From the NCBI GenBank assembly GCA_043744255.1, contig JAYTVA010000062.1, positions 1 through 64,000 on the forward strand: 64,000 nt of DNA. Direction: 5' to 3'. A program made the translations under genes and the position numbers. The DNA is from UKL13-2 sp043744255. Its GTDB lineage: Bacteria; Pseudomonadota; Gammaproteobacteria; Burkholderiales; Usitatibacteraceae. The notes beneath the pieces were generated by a model. That model did not search any database and was not told the DNA's origin. It saw only the letters and a program-made list of their open reading frames with translations. This document shows, piece by piece, positions 8,724 to 16,824 of the stretch; within the stretch, counting starts at the first letter, position 1, and each line of letters begins with the position of its first letter.

Positions 8724-9184
8724 TCGCTTAATTTCTGCGACCGTTGGTCGGAACTGCGAAGCGCAGTGACGGGCGGTTCGCCCTGTTCGATGGGTGCGAT
8801 GAAGCCAAATCGTTAACCGATTTGGACGTTGACTGCGCCTAAGGTTTGGCGCAAGCGGTCGAGTCAATGTGTCTGATCAATAGTGTTTGTAAGGAAGCTC
8901 GTGCCAAGTCAAGGTTAAGAGAGAACCGGGTGATTCTTGTCGGAACTTCCATTTTGGTAATACAGGGCAATCGACTCTGCTGCGGGGGTTGTGTTCACGA
9001 TGCGTTTCTCCCTATGAAGATAAGTGTGTTGGGCTTCATTCAATTTACCAAACTAAGACGCCCAATACCAGGACCACTGCGCTGCCACTGCATTTTTAAA
9101 CAAGTCAAGGCGTCCTCCTGTCGGAAAACCAATAACAAAGAGCCGCTCGCCAGCCTAGGAAAAGCGGACAAACAAGGAGGAGAC
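8724..9184. other. 461-base non-coding region with a cluster of four hairpins
   Basis: Divergent gap between the HTH gene (-) and the second integrase (+). Its left part holds four hairpins in 88 bases: CGACC-gtt-GGTCG (8738-8750), ACTGCG-aag-CGCAGT (8753-8767), GGGCG-gtt-CGCCC (8771-8783) and CCAAATCG-ttaac-CGATTTGG (8805-8825). The right part (8870-9170) shows no clear gene; it is candidate ground for promoters, a transfer origin or an attachment site. AAGGAGG at 9174-9180 is the ribosome binding site of the integrase. Confidence 0.6.
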
Positions 9185-10528
9185 ATGGCCATTCAAGTCA
9201 TCAAGGACAAAGCCGGGAAGCCTGTTAAATTTCAGGTCCAAATCAGAGTCCCGAACGAAAAGTCAGTGTCGAAGACCTTCACGAGCTTCGAGGCTGCGGA
9301 GGAGTATGAGCGGCACGCCATGGACGCGATCCGGGCGCTGCGCTCCGCGCCCGAGACGCGCCGCGTGTATTCCAGGCAGATGAAGCCGGTGGGAGTGGCG
9401 TCGCTGGCGTCCATGCGGGTCGCGTTCCTCGCCGCTGAGTTTGCCAAGGAAGAGCCCGAGCACGGCTACTCGAGATATGCAAAGAGGATCGGCGAGTTGG
9501 TTGGCGACGCGCGCGTGTGCGAGCTCGATAAGAAGTGGACCAAGCAGTTCTGCGAGTCGATGCGTGCGAGTAAGGCCCATAACAAGGAAACGTGCTTCGC
9601 CGAGGGCACCATTGGGCAATACATCGCGATGATCCGGCGCATGTGCAACTGGAGGGCGGAGAGCCTTGGGATCGACAGGCCGCGCCTCGGTTTGACCACC
9701 GACTTCCTCAAGCCTGGCTGGGACGACGGGCGCGAGCGCCGCCTGCGGGGCAACGAGGAGGCCCGCATCCGCGAAGAGCTGGGGTTCGTGGGCGCCAAGA
9801 AGCTATGGGGGAAGGGCCGCTCGCCAGGGCAGCGGGGAAAACCTTGGGCGTGCGCGCGCCACTACCAATTGATCTTCGATTTCGCGATAGAGACCTGCGC
9901 CCGAGAGGCGGAAATGGTGGAGCTGCCATGGAGCGAGGTGGACTTGGAGCGCCGGGTCTGGGTCTTGCCTGCGGATAGGTCGAAGACCGAGAGGCGGCGC
10001 AAAATCTACTTGACGCCCAAGGCCGTGGAGATTCTCAAAGAGTTGTCGCGCGACATGGAGCCAAGCAGCCCGTTGGTGTTTCACCGGCTCCCCACCACGA
10101 AAGGATTCAGCAACACGTTCCACCAGGTTATCGAAAGGCTCGACATCGAGGATCTTGTGTTTCATGACTTGCGCCACGAGGGCATCAGCCGCCATCGCCT
10201 AGCGAAGAATTTTGAACCCGAGGTGTTGATGAAGATGGTGGGGCATTCAAGTGTGAAGATGACTATGGTTTACTTTAATCCCGAAGATGAGGAGGTGCTG
10301 GCTCACATGGAGGCCGCGAAGCTCAGAAGTCACGTCCCTGACCTGCCGCCAGCGCATTTGATGGAGGCCGTCGAAGCGATGCTGGCCCAAAAATTTGCGA
10401 GTCTTATGTCGTCGCTGGCCAGCGCTCAAACCGCGCTTCAAAGCTCGAATGCAATGGAGCGAGAGCAGTTCGCCAAACAACTGCAAGCCTTTGTGGCTAT
10501 CGCGCCCCAAGGCCCGCTCAGGCTGTAG
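9185..10528 (+). CDS. Second tyrosine recombinase/integrase
   Basis: 447-residue site-specific recombinase. ATG 9185 is preceded by AAGGAGG at ideal spacing; the open frame reaches 8846 but that extension is non-coding. The N-terminal 100 residues form a small beta-rich domain (QVQIRVPNEKSVSKTFTSFE) like the AP2/arm-type domain of phage integrases. The catalytic domain has Arg240 (CAREAEMVEL), a Lys-rich beta-hairpin (SKTERRRKIYLTPK), His327 and Arg330 (HDLRHEGISR), and nucleophile candidate Tyr363 (MVGHSSVKMTMVYFNP). A C-terminal helical tail of about 75 residues is extra. A second integrase inside the element suggests a composite island or a separate resolution/dimer function. Confidence 0.9.
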   Translation: MAIQVIKDKAGKPVKFQVQIRVPNEKSVSKTFTSFEAAEEYERHAMDAIRALRSAPETRRVYSRQMKPVGVASLASMRVAFLAAEFAKEEPEHGYSRYAKRIGELVGDARVCELDKKWTKQFCESMRASKAHNKETCFAEGTIGQYIAMIRRMCNWRAESLGIDRPRLGLTTDFLKPGWDDGRERRLRGNEEARIREELGFVGAKKLWGKGRSPGQRGKPWACARHYQLIFDFAIETCAREAEMVELPWSEVDLERRVWVLPADRSKTERRRKIYLTPKAVEILKELSRDMEPSSPLVFHRLPTTKGFSNTFHQVIERLDIEDLVFHDLRHEGISRHRLAKNFEPEVLMKMVGHSSVKMTMVYFNPEDEEVLAHMEAAKLRSHVPDLPPAHLMEAVEAMLAQKFASLMSSLASAQTALQSSNAMEREQFAKQLQAFVAIAPQGPLRL

Positions 10529-10972
10529 TTCCGATTCTCAGTCGTCTCATGGTCATCCGTTTCGAAGCGGCCGCCGCGCGCCTGCCAGCGGAACCACGTC
10601 ATAAGCCATTGCGTCCCCAGGGCGAATCGAACGACAAAGGCGTGCGGAGTTCAAGGCGCCCATCCACCGTGAGGTGATGGCTGACACGCGACGCAAGGGC
10701 TTTGATGTGGAATGAGAAACGCCGGGTTGATAGCCCGGCGTTTCCGCCAATTCTTTTAGTGTGTAAGCAAAAAAAATAATTTAAATTATGGCGCAACGAT
10801 ATAAAGCGCGAACGTTTTATAGTGTTTTAAAGGAGAGCGAGCTACACGCATCAAACGCGAGGCTCACGATACTCTCAGGCGCAGAGCTTTGATCCTCTAA
10901 GAATTTGATACCTTCGATGCAGCAAAAAGGCGCCAGGGGAGACCAGGCGCCTTCGTCATTCATTCGGCATCA
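10529..10972. other. 444-base gap with a hairpin and an AT-rich palindrome
   Basis: Downstream of the second integrase. GAAACGCCGGG (10716-10726) pairs with CCCGGCGTTTC (10734-10744) across a 7-base loop, a strong hairpin that may end the integrase transcript although no T-run follows immediately. A perfect 14-bp palindrome ATAATTTAAATTAT lies at 10776-10789 in an AT-rich stretch. No convincing gene was found; AAAGGAG at about 10829 is not followed by a plausible open frame. Confidence 0.55.
10921..10953 (-). terminator. Intrinsic terminator of the S24 protease operon
   Basis: On the minus strand AAGGCGCC, an 11-base loop and GGCGCCTT (10927-10934 with 10946-10953) are followed by a T-run (TTTTTGC). 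It lies about 20 bases past the stop of the S24 gene. Confidence 0.75.
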
Positions 10973-11617
10973 TCAAATTTTGCCGGCCCGCCCCTTGACC
11001 ACGCCACGGATGGTCACGCGCGAGGGATCGTCAATCACGATCGACTTGAAGTCAGGATTTGCCGACTCCAAGACGAGCTGGTCGCGGTCGATGATGCGCA
11101 GCCGCTTGACCACTTGACCCTCGCCCACGATGTAGGCTAGGACGATATCGCCGTCCTTTGGCCTGGCCTTCGAGTCGACTAGCACCACGTCTCCATCGGT
11201 GATGTGGTCCTCGCACATGGACCAGCCCGACACCTTGGCGACGAACATCGATGTCCAATCTTGGTGGCCAAAGAAGTCGCTACCCCGCGCCTTTCGGTAA
11301 GGCACTTCGCCGCCCTCATCCATGGGGATGCCCGCCGCGACGCTCTCTTCGTAAAAGCGCAGCGACTCCAAGCTGTCTTCAAAAAGCTGAATCTCGTCGT
11401 GCTCGGAAGGCCCGGGGAGGCGTTGGGCGCGAAGCGCCGCGATCAAGCCGTCGAACTCGGCGAGAGCTTGCCCGGGCGTTTTTCCTTGCGCGTGAAGCTC
11501 GGCCTCGACCTCCTGGGGAGTGATGGACAAAATCTCATGGAGCCGGCTGGGATATGCGCGCAAACTGTGCTGCGCCTCGATGCTTCTGCTGCTGTGGTTG
11601 TTGTGTTGGTGCGCCAT
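10973..11617 (-). CDS. S24-family (LexA/UmuD-like) self-cleaving protease without HTH
   Basis: 214 residues from ATG 11617, preceded by AGGAGGACGCC. The C-terminal half is a LexA/UmuD-type peptidase domain: Ser133 in KVSGWSMCEDHITDGD and Lys171 in GQVVKRLRIID are the expected Ser-Lys dyad, and Ala95-Gly96 (ESVAAGIPMD) is in the place of the autocleavage bond. The N-terminal 90 residues are helical but contain no recognisable DNA-binding helix-turn-helix, so this is not a standard repressor; it resembles UmuD or an anti-factor that is inactivated by RecA-stimulated cleavage. It lies 50 bases downstream of the sigma-like gene and ends at an intrinsic terminator, so both are probably one operon. 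A switch linking DNA damage to element gene expression is my inference. Confidence 0.8.
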   Translation of the reverse strand: MAHQHNNHSSRSIEAQHSLRAYPSRLHEILSITPQEVEAELHAQGKTPGQALAEFDGLIAALRAQRLPGPSEHDEIQLFEDSLESLRFYEESVAAGIPMDEGGEVPYRKARGSDFFGHQDWTSMFVAKVSGWSMCEDHITDGDVVLVDSKARPKDGDIVLAYIVGEGQVVKRLRIIDRDQLVLESANPDFKSIVIDDPSRVTIRGVVKGRAGKI

Positions 11618-11667
11618 GGCGTCCTCCTTATCGGGATGGTGGGTTGGGTTCGGTCGGGCATCGCGGC

Positions 11668-12234
11668 TCATAGAGGGTTTCTCCGGCCAAAGATTTTCAA
11701 GCGGTTGACCACCCGTTGCCGGGCGGCCTTCACAGCGAGCGCGTCCATGCCGAATGCCCCGCACATGTCTTGGGGGCCAAGTCCGGCGACCATGCCCTCG
11801 AGCACCTGCAAGCCTTGCTCGTCTTTGCCCAGCGTGGCTTTGGCAAATCGGACTGCCTTGCGCGTGAGCGCCGTCCGCTCGTTGAGCAACGCGGCGTCCT
11901 CGGCAGACATCACCGGCTCGTATTGGGGCGGCGTGCTGCGGTGATCGTTTTCGCCTAGCGAGTCGATCGAAACGTTCGACCTCTCTGCGCGATGGCGCGA
12001 GTTGCTTGCAACGCTTCGAACGCATCCAGCGATGAAAACCGCAAGCTCGATGTCGCGTGGCCAATGTCGGTCGCCATCGAGGACTTTGACGATGACCTCA
12101 TTGATGATGTCCATCGCGCTGGTGAAGGGTGTTCCGCCGATGCATCGGTGGGCGTAGGCGTCCAGCAGCAGCTTCTCCTGAGGGGTGAGCCGCGCGAGGG
12201 CATCGAAGAAATCTTGGTGTGTTCTGTCATTCAT
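11668..12234 (-). CDS. Sigma-70-like (ECF-type) transcription factor
   Basis: 188 residues; ATG 12234 follows AAGGAGCGCT. The N-terminal half resembles sigma region 2 (FDALARLTPQEKLLLDAYAH and PFTSAMDIINEVIVKVLDGD, then FIAGCVRSVASNSRHRAER), and the C-terminal part a region-4-like helix-turn-helix (GLGPQDMCGAFGMDALAVKA followed by ARQRVVNRLKIFGRR). Similar diverged sigma-like proteins occur on plasmids and integrative elements. It is divergent from the coupling-protein gene (223-base gap) and precedes the S24 protease. It could activate transfer or excision genes; no target promoter was recognised. Confidence 0.65.
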   Translation of the reverse strand: MNDRTHQDFFDALARLTPQEKLLLDAYAHRCIGGTPFTSAMDIINEVIVKVLDGDRHWPRDIELAVFIAGCVRSVASNSRHRAERSNVSIDSLGENDHRSTPPQYEPVMSAEDAALLNERTALTRKAVRFAKATLGKDEQGLQVLEGMVAGLGPQDMCGAFGMDALAVKAARQRVVNRLKIFGRRNPL

Positions 12235-12457
12235 AGCGCTCCTTATCGTTTTGCTTTTGTGCGAACTGCGTTGTGTGGCTCATCAAGCCGGAGCGCCGCG
12301 CAGCCATGCAGCGCTCCTGTCTTACTTGCTGGCTGGGTGGCATGCAAGCGCGCTGGGTTCAGACTGAGCCGATAAGAGGCGCGCGCGACCGTTGGTCGAT
12401 CAGGCGCGCGAGGCGGCGTGTAGCCCGGCATTCCCATCGGAATGACAGGGAGACGGC

Positions 12458-14791
12458 ATGGATGACAAAACAATTTACGACTGGGGGCAGTCGCCGCCGA
12501 TGGCTCCTTCGATCAAGCGGGTGGACCCGCTGAACTGGATCGTGGCGAGCGTTGTCTTAGGCGTTGCGGCAGCCGTGGTGGCGCTGCTGTTGGCGTGGCG
12601 GCCCATCCCCGGTCTTTCGATGCCGCCCGGGCCGCTGTCAGAGCATGCGAGCTACTGGCTGAAAATGACGGCGCACGCGGTCGCGCGCTCGCTATTTGCC
12701 GATGAGGCGCGGTTCTACCGGGGCTTTTTTATGGGCCTGCCAGCAGATCAGCGAAACGGGTTGATTTGGCGCGTTGCCTTCGCGGCTTGGGCCTTCCTCA
12801 TGCCTGCGGTATTTCTGGCCAAGTCATCGCTTCGCGCGCGCGATGGGCTGATTCATCTAAGAGGTTCGAGCCGCCATCACGGGCCGGCGGCGGCCAAGCA
12901 TTTAGTCGCTGCGCTGCGGAGTCGGTTCGAGCGCAGGCCTGACCACGAAATCGCGCCCGGCGTTGGCTATCCCGCCGACATGTTCACCAGGCACGTGCTG
13001 GTGGTGGCGGGTGTCGGCGCTGGCAAGTCGACCGCGCTCAAAGGCCTGATCGACAAGATCGTGGCGTCCGGCGAACAGATGCTTCTATTCGACCCGAAAA
13101 GCGAGTTCACCATCGGCTTTGCCAAACCTGCCCTGATGGCGCCGTGGGACCAGCGCAGCCTGTCATGGGACATTGCCCGCGACATGCGCAACCTCTTGGA
13201 CATGCGCCGCTTTGCCGCGACGATGATCCGCGAGAGCCAAGACCCGATGTGGTCGAACGCCTCGCGCCAGCTCCTCGTGGGTTTGATGCTCTATCTGCGG
13301 GCGACACGGGGGACCGATTGGGGTTGGTTGGAGTTGCGCGAGCTCATCGCCGTGCCGCAGGCTCAACTTCTCTCCATCATGAAGCAGTGGCATCCGGAGG
13401 CGGTGCGCGCCGTGGAAAAGGCCTCCGTCACCACCGCCGGCATCCTGATCAATTTGTCATCGTTCTGTTCGGCCATATTCGACTTGGCCGAGGCATGGGG
13501 GGACGTTCCAGCCGATCGCCGCATTAGCTTCGTCGAGTGGACGCAGGGCCGCTCCAAGTTCCCGCAAATCATCTTGCAGGGGCATGGCGCGTATGCCGAG
13601 CTCACCAAGAGCTATGTGGAGGGCATCGTCGGCATCGTGTCGGCCATCGTCAACAGTGTCGAGATGGAGGACGACCCGAGCCGCAAGATATGGTTCATCG
13701 CCGACGAGTTCGCGCAGATGGGCAAGATTCCGGTGCGTCCGCTCTTCGAGGTCGGCCGTTCGCGCGGGGTGCGTTGTGTGGTTGCGTGCCAAGACTTCGC
13801 GCAGCTTGAAGAAATTTACGGCGCGGCGATGGTGAAGGCGTTGATCGGTATGTGCGGCACGCTGTTGGTGGGCCAGATCATGCAAGGCGAGACGGCCGAG
13901 CAGCTTTGCAAGGCCTTCGGCTCCCGCGATGTCGAGCGCGCGAACATGTCCGCATCCTATGGCGGCGCCGGGAGCGGCCCGAATCGATCAACCACGCTCT
14001 CATTTAATCGCGACGAGGTGGCGCTCTATAAGCCCTCCGAGTTGTCCTCCCGTCTGGGACTGACCGAAGACGGCAGCGGTGTCGTGCTGATCCTATTCAC
14101 GGGCGGACAGGCCTACGAGCTTTTCTGGCCGCATTACCAACTTCGGCGCGAGCGCGTCGCGCACTGCCCCGCGCCATGGACATTGGGACCCGTTGGAGTC
14201 TCCAACCGTGGCGATGCTCCCCATGCGTCGGATGGATATGCGCATGAGCATGAGCATGAGCTGCCCATCAGAGTCGAGTCAGAGTCGGTGGGTGCGGTGG
14301 GTGCGGTGGGTGCGGTGGGTGCAGTGGGTGCAGTGGAGGCGGTGGAGGCGGTGGAGGCGGGGCAGATGCGGGAGGGGAGCGAGCCGATCTTCTCTGAATT
14401 GTCCGGCCGCGAAGGTGAGGGGACGGCACTAACGACCCGGCCCACACTGACGGTCGCCGTGCCGGCCTCCGTTCTGTCCGCGCCATTGGAGGTGAGGGCA
14501 GCGCACACCCAACCCGACCGCGCTGACAACGGCACAGAAGCAGAGCCTAGTCCGCTTGCCGAAGCGGTTGTCGAGGCTGCCTTGCATGGAGCCGGGTTAG
14601 ACACTGTGTCGATCGCGACAGTCGCGTTGAGCGTCGCAGACGCAGTCGTCGATGGCCGCAGTAGTCCGCGCGAAGAAGTGATCCTCAGACAACCCGCGCC
14701 AACACCGCCAGTGCCTCAGGATCACCAGTCAATGACTGGCAACCAAGGTAATCGCAAGCCTCGCAATCCGCGCCGAATCTTCCCAAGCTAA
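12458..14791 (+). CDS. Type IV coupling protein (VirD4/TraD-like ATPase)
   Basis: 777-residue inner-membrane ATPase that links the relaxosome to a type IV secretion channel. ATG 12458 follows GGGAGACGGC. Two N-terminal membrane segments are visible (NWIVASVVLGVAAAVVALLL near residue 25, and VAFAAWAFLMPAVFLAK near residue 110). The nucleotide-binding domain has Walker A VAGVGAGKSTALKGLI near residue 190 and Walker B KIWFIADEFAQMGK near residue 410. After the ATPase core there is a long low-complexity, acidic C-terminal tail of about 200 residues containing eight tandem VGA/VEA triplets; such tails in coupling proteins can contact relaxases. It supports the MobF relaxase functionally although the genes are in separate transcription units. 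Confidence 0.9.
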   Translation: MDDKTIYDWGQSPPMAPSIKRVDPLNWIVASVVLGVAAAVVALLLAWRPIPGLSMPPGPLSEHASYWLKMTAHAVARSLFADEARFYRGFFMGLPADQRNGLIWRVAFAAWAFLMPAVFLAKSSLRARDGLIHLRGSSRHHGPAAAKHLVAALRSRFERRPDHEIAPGVGYPADMFTRHVLVVAGVGAGKSTALKGLIDKIVASGEQMLLFDPKSEFTIGFAKPALMAPWDQRSLSWDIARDMRNLLDMRRFAATMIRESQDPMWSNASRQLLVGLMLYLRATRGTDWGWLELRELIAVPQAQLLSIMKQWHPEAVRAVEKASVTTAGILINLSSFCSAIFDLAEAWGDVPADRRISFVEWTQGRSKFPQIILQGHGAYAELTKSYVEGIVGIVSAIVNSVEMEDDPSRKIWFIADEFAQMGKIPVRPLFEVGRSRGVRCVVACQDFAQLEEIYGAAMVKALIGMCGTLLVGQIMQGETAEQLCKAFGSRDVERANMSASYGGAGSGPNRSTTLSFNRDEVALYKPSELSSRLGLTEDGSGVVLILFTGGQAYELFWPHYQLRRERVAHCPAPWTLGPVGVSNRGDAPHASDGYAHEHEHELPIRVESESVGAVGAVGAVGAVGAVEAVEAVEAGQMREGSEPIFSELSGREGEGTALTTRPTLTVAVPASVLSAPLEVRAAHTQPDRADNGTEAEPSPLAEAVVEAALHGAGLDTVSIATVALSVADAVVDGRSSPREEVILRQPAPTPPVPQDHQSMTGNQGNRKPRNPRRIFPS
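14288..14359 (+). repeat. Eight 9-bp tandem repeats inside the coupling-protein gene
   Basis: Units GTGGGTGCG or GTGGGTGCA (five) followed by GTGGAGGCG (three) encode (Val-Gly-Ala)5(Val-Glu-Ala)3 in the C-terminal tail. Being a multiple of three, changes in copy number alter tail length without shifting frame. Confidence 0.9.
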
Positions 14792-14920
14792 CTGCCAAAG
14801 CGGGGTGGCCGCTTGGCACTCGCATATCCGTTCGAGCGCGATCAATCGTGGCGATTGAACGTGTGGCGAGCCTACGTGGATGAAGGCCGGAGCGTCCGGC
14901 TAATCGACGAGGAGCGAGAA

Positions 14921-15415
14921 ATGCGTAAGAGCGAAATGCAAGAAGGCGGCCAATCGCGGGACGAAGCCAAAACTTCGGAGGTGCCACTAACGGTAGAGCC
15001 GTCCGAAGACGAGACGACTTTGTTGAGTGGGGACGAGCTTGAAATCATCGGCGACCTCGGCAGCGAGTTCGATGACCCTGAGGGCGCGATGTCCGAGCGC
15101 CCGGACTATTGGATGCAACAGCCCGCCCCACCGCTTCCGACGCGTGCCGCATTCATGCGCCACCGGATCAACGAGCTTTTCGATATCGCGCGCTCATGGA
15201 AGTCGGGCTCGGAGCCGGCGTGGCCGGCAACCGCATTTTCCGACGCGCAATGGCGTGGCTTGGCCGATTCAGTCTTCGATCTCGGAGGCCTTGCCGAAGT
15301 TGCTGACGGCAGTTCGTCAAAAGAGAAGCAGCCAGAGGGCACCCACACCCAGTTGGGAGGAGGCGGGCTTCGAGATACCCGGCGGCGCCGGCGCGAAGAC
15401 AGCCCAAGCGGCTGA
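14921..15415 (+). CDS. Small unknown acidic protein, possible frameshift near its end
   Basis: 164 residues as read; ATG 14921 is preceded by GAGGAGCGAGAA. The protein is acidic and largely disordered at first (SEDETTLLSGDELEIIGDLG), then contains a short region PPLPTRAAFMRHRINELFDI and WRGLADSVFDLGGLAEVADG. From about 15345 on, this frame yields an Arg-rich tail (RDTRRRRRED) that looks out of frame, whereas the neighbouring frame continues with protein-like sequence (WEEAGFEIPGGAGAKTAQAA) to a stop at 15497. A single-base indel near the G-rich 15345-15365 stretch would give a product of about 191 residues. It lies between the coupling-protein and ArdC genes and probably belongs to the same operon. 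Function unknown. Confidence 0.5.
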   Translation: MRKSEMQEGGQSRDEAKTSEVPLTVEPSEDETTLLSGDELEIIGDLGSEFDDPEGAMSERPDYWMQQPAPPLPTRAAFMRHRINELFDIARSWKSGSEPAWPATAFSDAQWRGLADSVFDLGGLAEVADGSSSKEKQPEGTHTQLGGGGLRDTRRRRREDSPSG

Positions 15416-15562
15416 CTTCGAAGACCCTGCGCGTCGCGCTGCAAAGGCCAGCGCCACGCCAAGCAATGCGAAGGCTACCGACGAGGCGAACGGGTAGTGG
15501 GGCGGGACCGGTAGAGCAAAAACGAGTGCTTCGACAACAACAAAAACAAAAGGGGGGACGCC

Positions 15563-16591
15563 ATGAATAAAGCCAAGGAACAACAGCCATCAGACGAAAC
15601 GCGTGTCAACGTGAAGTCGCAAGTGGCGCAAATGCTCATCGACGCCATGGAGCGGGGCGACACGCCATGGCAGCGTCCATGGGATGCGGAGCAAGGCTCG
15701 CCGATGAACGCCATGAACCCCACCACAGGCAATGCCTACAAGGGCGTGAATCGCATCCTGCTTGCCATCGCAGGCGCTGGCTTCGGCTCGAACCATTGGA
15801 TGACCTACCAACAGGCCGCCGCCAAGGGCTGGAATGTCAGGAAGGGCGAGAAGGGCAGCATGATCGTCAAAGTGGTGGAGCTGGGGCGCAGCAGTGACGG
15901 TGGCGAAGGTGCCACGCGCGCCGATGGCGCATCCAGCGGCGATGCTGGCAGCCGGGAGTCCGACAGGGAAAGGAACGCAGGCCACGCGCTCAAACGCTAC
16001 TGGGTCTTCAACGCTGAGCAAATTGAAGGCATGCCGCAGGCGGAGCCGAAAGTCGTGAGCGATTTCGAGCCTGTTGAGAAGGCCGAGGCGATCATGGAGG
16101 CGCTCAAAGAGCGGACAGGGCTGCTTGTGATCCACGGCGGCAACAGGGCGTGCTACGTGCCTGCCCTTGACGAAATCAGGCTGCCTCCGAAGCAGGCATT
16201 TCATTCGGTCTACGACCTGTGGGCCACCGAGCTTCACGAGGCCGCTCACTCAACGATGCACGAGAAGCGGCTTGATCGCAGCGAGGCGTATGCGAAACGG
16301 TGGGGCGACTCTGCCTATGCACTCGAAGAGCTCACCGCAGAAATTGCCTCGGCCATTTTGGCCAGCGAGACCGGTGTGCCCATGTGCCAGGACACGAAGC
16401 ACATCCAAGCCCACGGCAGTTATCTGCGCAGCTGGATCAAGGCCATAGAAAACGACCCCATGGCGATCTTCACCGCCGCGAAAAACGCTGACCGAATCTG
16501 CGAATACATGCTCGGATTGGAGCGTCAGCGCACCGAGCTAGCACCGCACAAGGAGTGGGTCGAAGAGTATGACTGCGCAAGGTCTGCTTGA
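15563..16591 (+). CDS. ArdC-type antirestriction protein / zincin-like metallopeptidase
   Basis: 342 residues, ATG 15563 after AAAGGGGGGACGCC. The N-terminal domain (ArdC_N/DUF1738-like; GDTPWQRPWDAEQGSPMNAM and WMTYQQAAAKGWNVRKGEKG) binds single-stranded DNA in known members, and the C-terminal zincin-like domain has the HEAAH metal-binding motif in ELHEAAHSTMHEKRLDR near residue 228, with a following Glu-rich helix (EELTAEIASAIL). ArdC proteins protect incoming conjugative DNA from host restriction. Insertion of a Ser/Asp/Gly-rich loop (about residues 113-140) separates the two domains. Its presence beside the mobilisation genes fits entry protection, notable because the element itself carries two defence systems downstream. 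Confidence 0.88.
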   Translation: MNKAKEQQPSDETRVNVKSQVAQMLIDAMERGDTPWQRPWDAEQGSPMNAMNPTTGNAYKGVNRILLAIAGAGFGSNHWMTYQQAAAKGWNVRKGEKGSMIVKVVELGRSSDGGEGATRADGASSGDAGSRESDRERNAGHALKRYWVFNAEQIEGMPQAEPKVVSDFEPVEKAEAIMEALKERTGLLVIHGGNRACYVPALDEIRLPPKQAFHSVYDLWATELHEAAHSTMHEKRLDRSEAYAKRWGDSAYALEELTAEIASAILASETGVPMCQDTKHIQAHGSYLRSWIKAIENDPMAIFTAAKNADRICEYMLGLERQRTELAPHKEWVEEYDCARSA

Positions 16592-16824
16592 TTCAACGCC
16601 TGCCCGAAGGGGTCAGTGCGTTGAGTCGATTAATACAGACAGTCAACGAGATATATAAGTAATCATTGATCGCTTATCAGCGGAGAGCTGTTGAGCTAAT
16701 CAATGAGATAAAACGCATGGTTATGTAACGGTGATTTTTATTCTTGTGCACTAAATATTAGTCAATCTATTGACTTGCGCTTCCCCTTTAGAGAAGAAAA
16801 AGACTCCACATAAAGGAGTCGAGA

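Noticed and set aside
12458..16591. Self-transmissible conjugative element
   Set aside because: Coupling protein and relaxase alone are not enough; no VirB4/TraC ATPase or channel proteins are encoded in the window.
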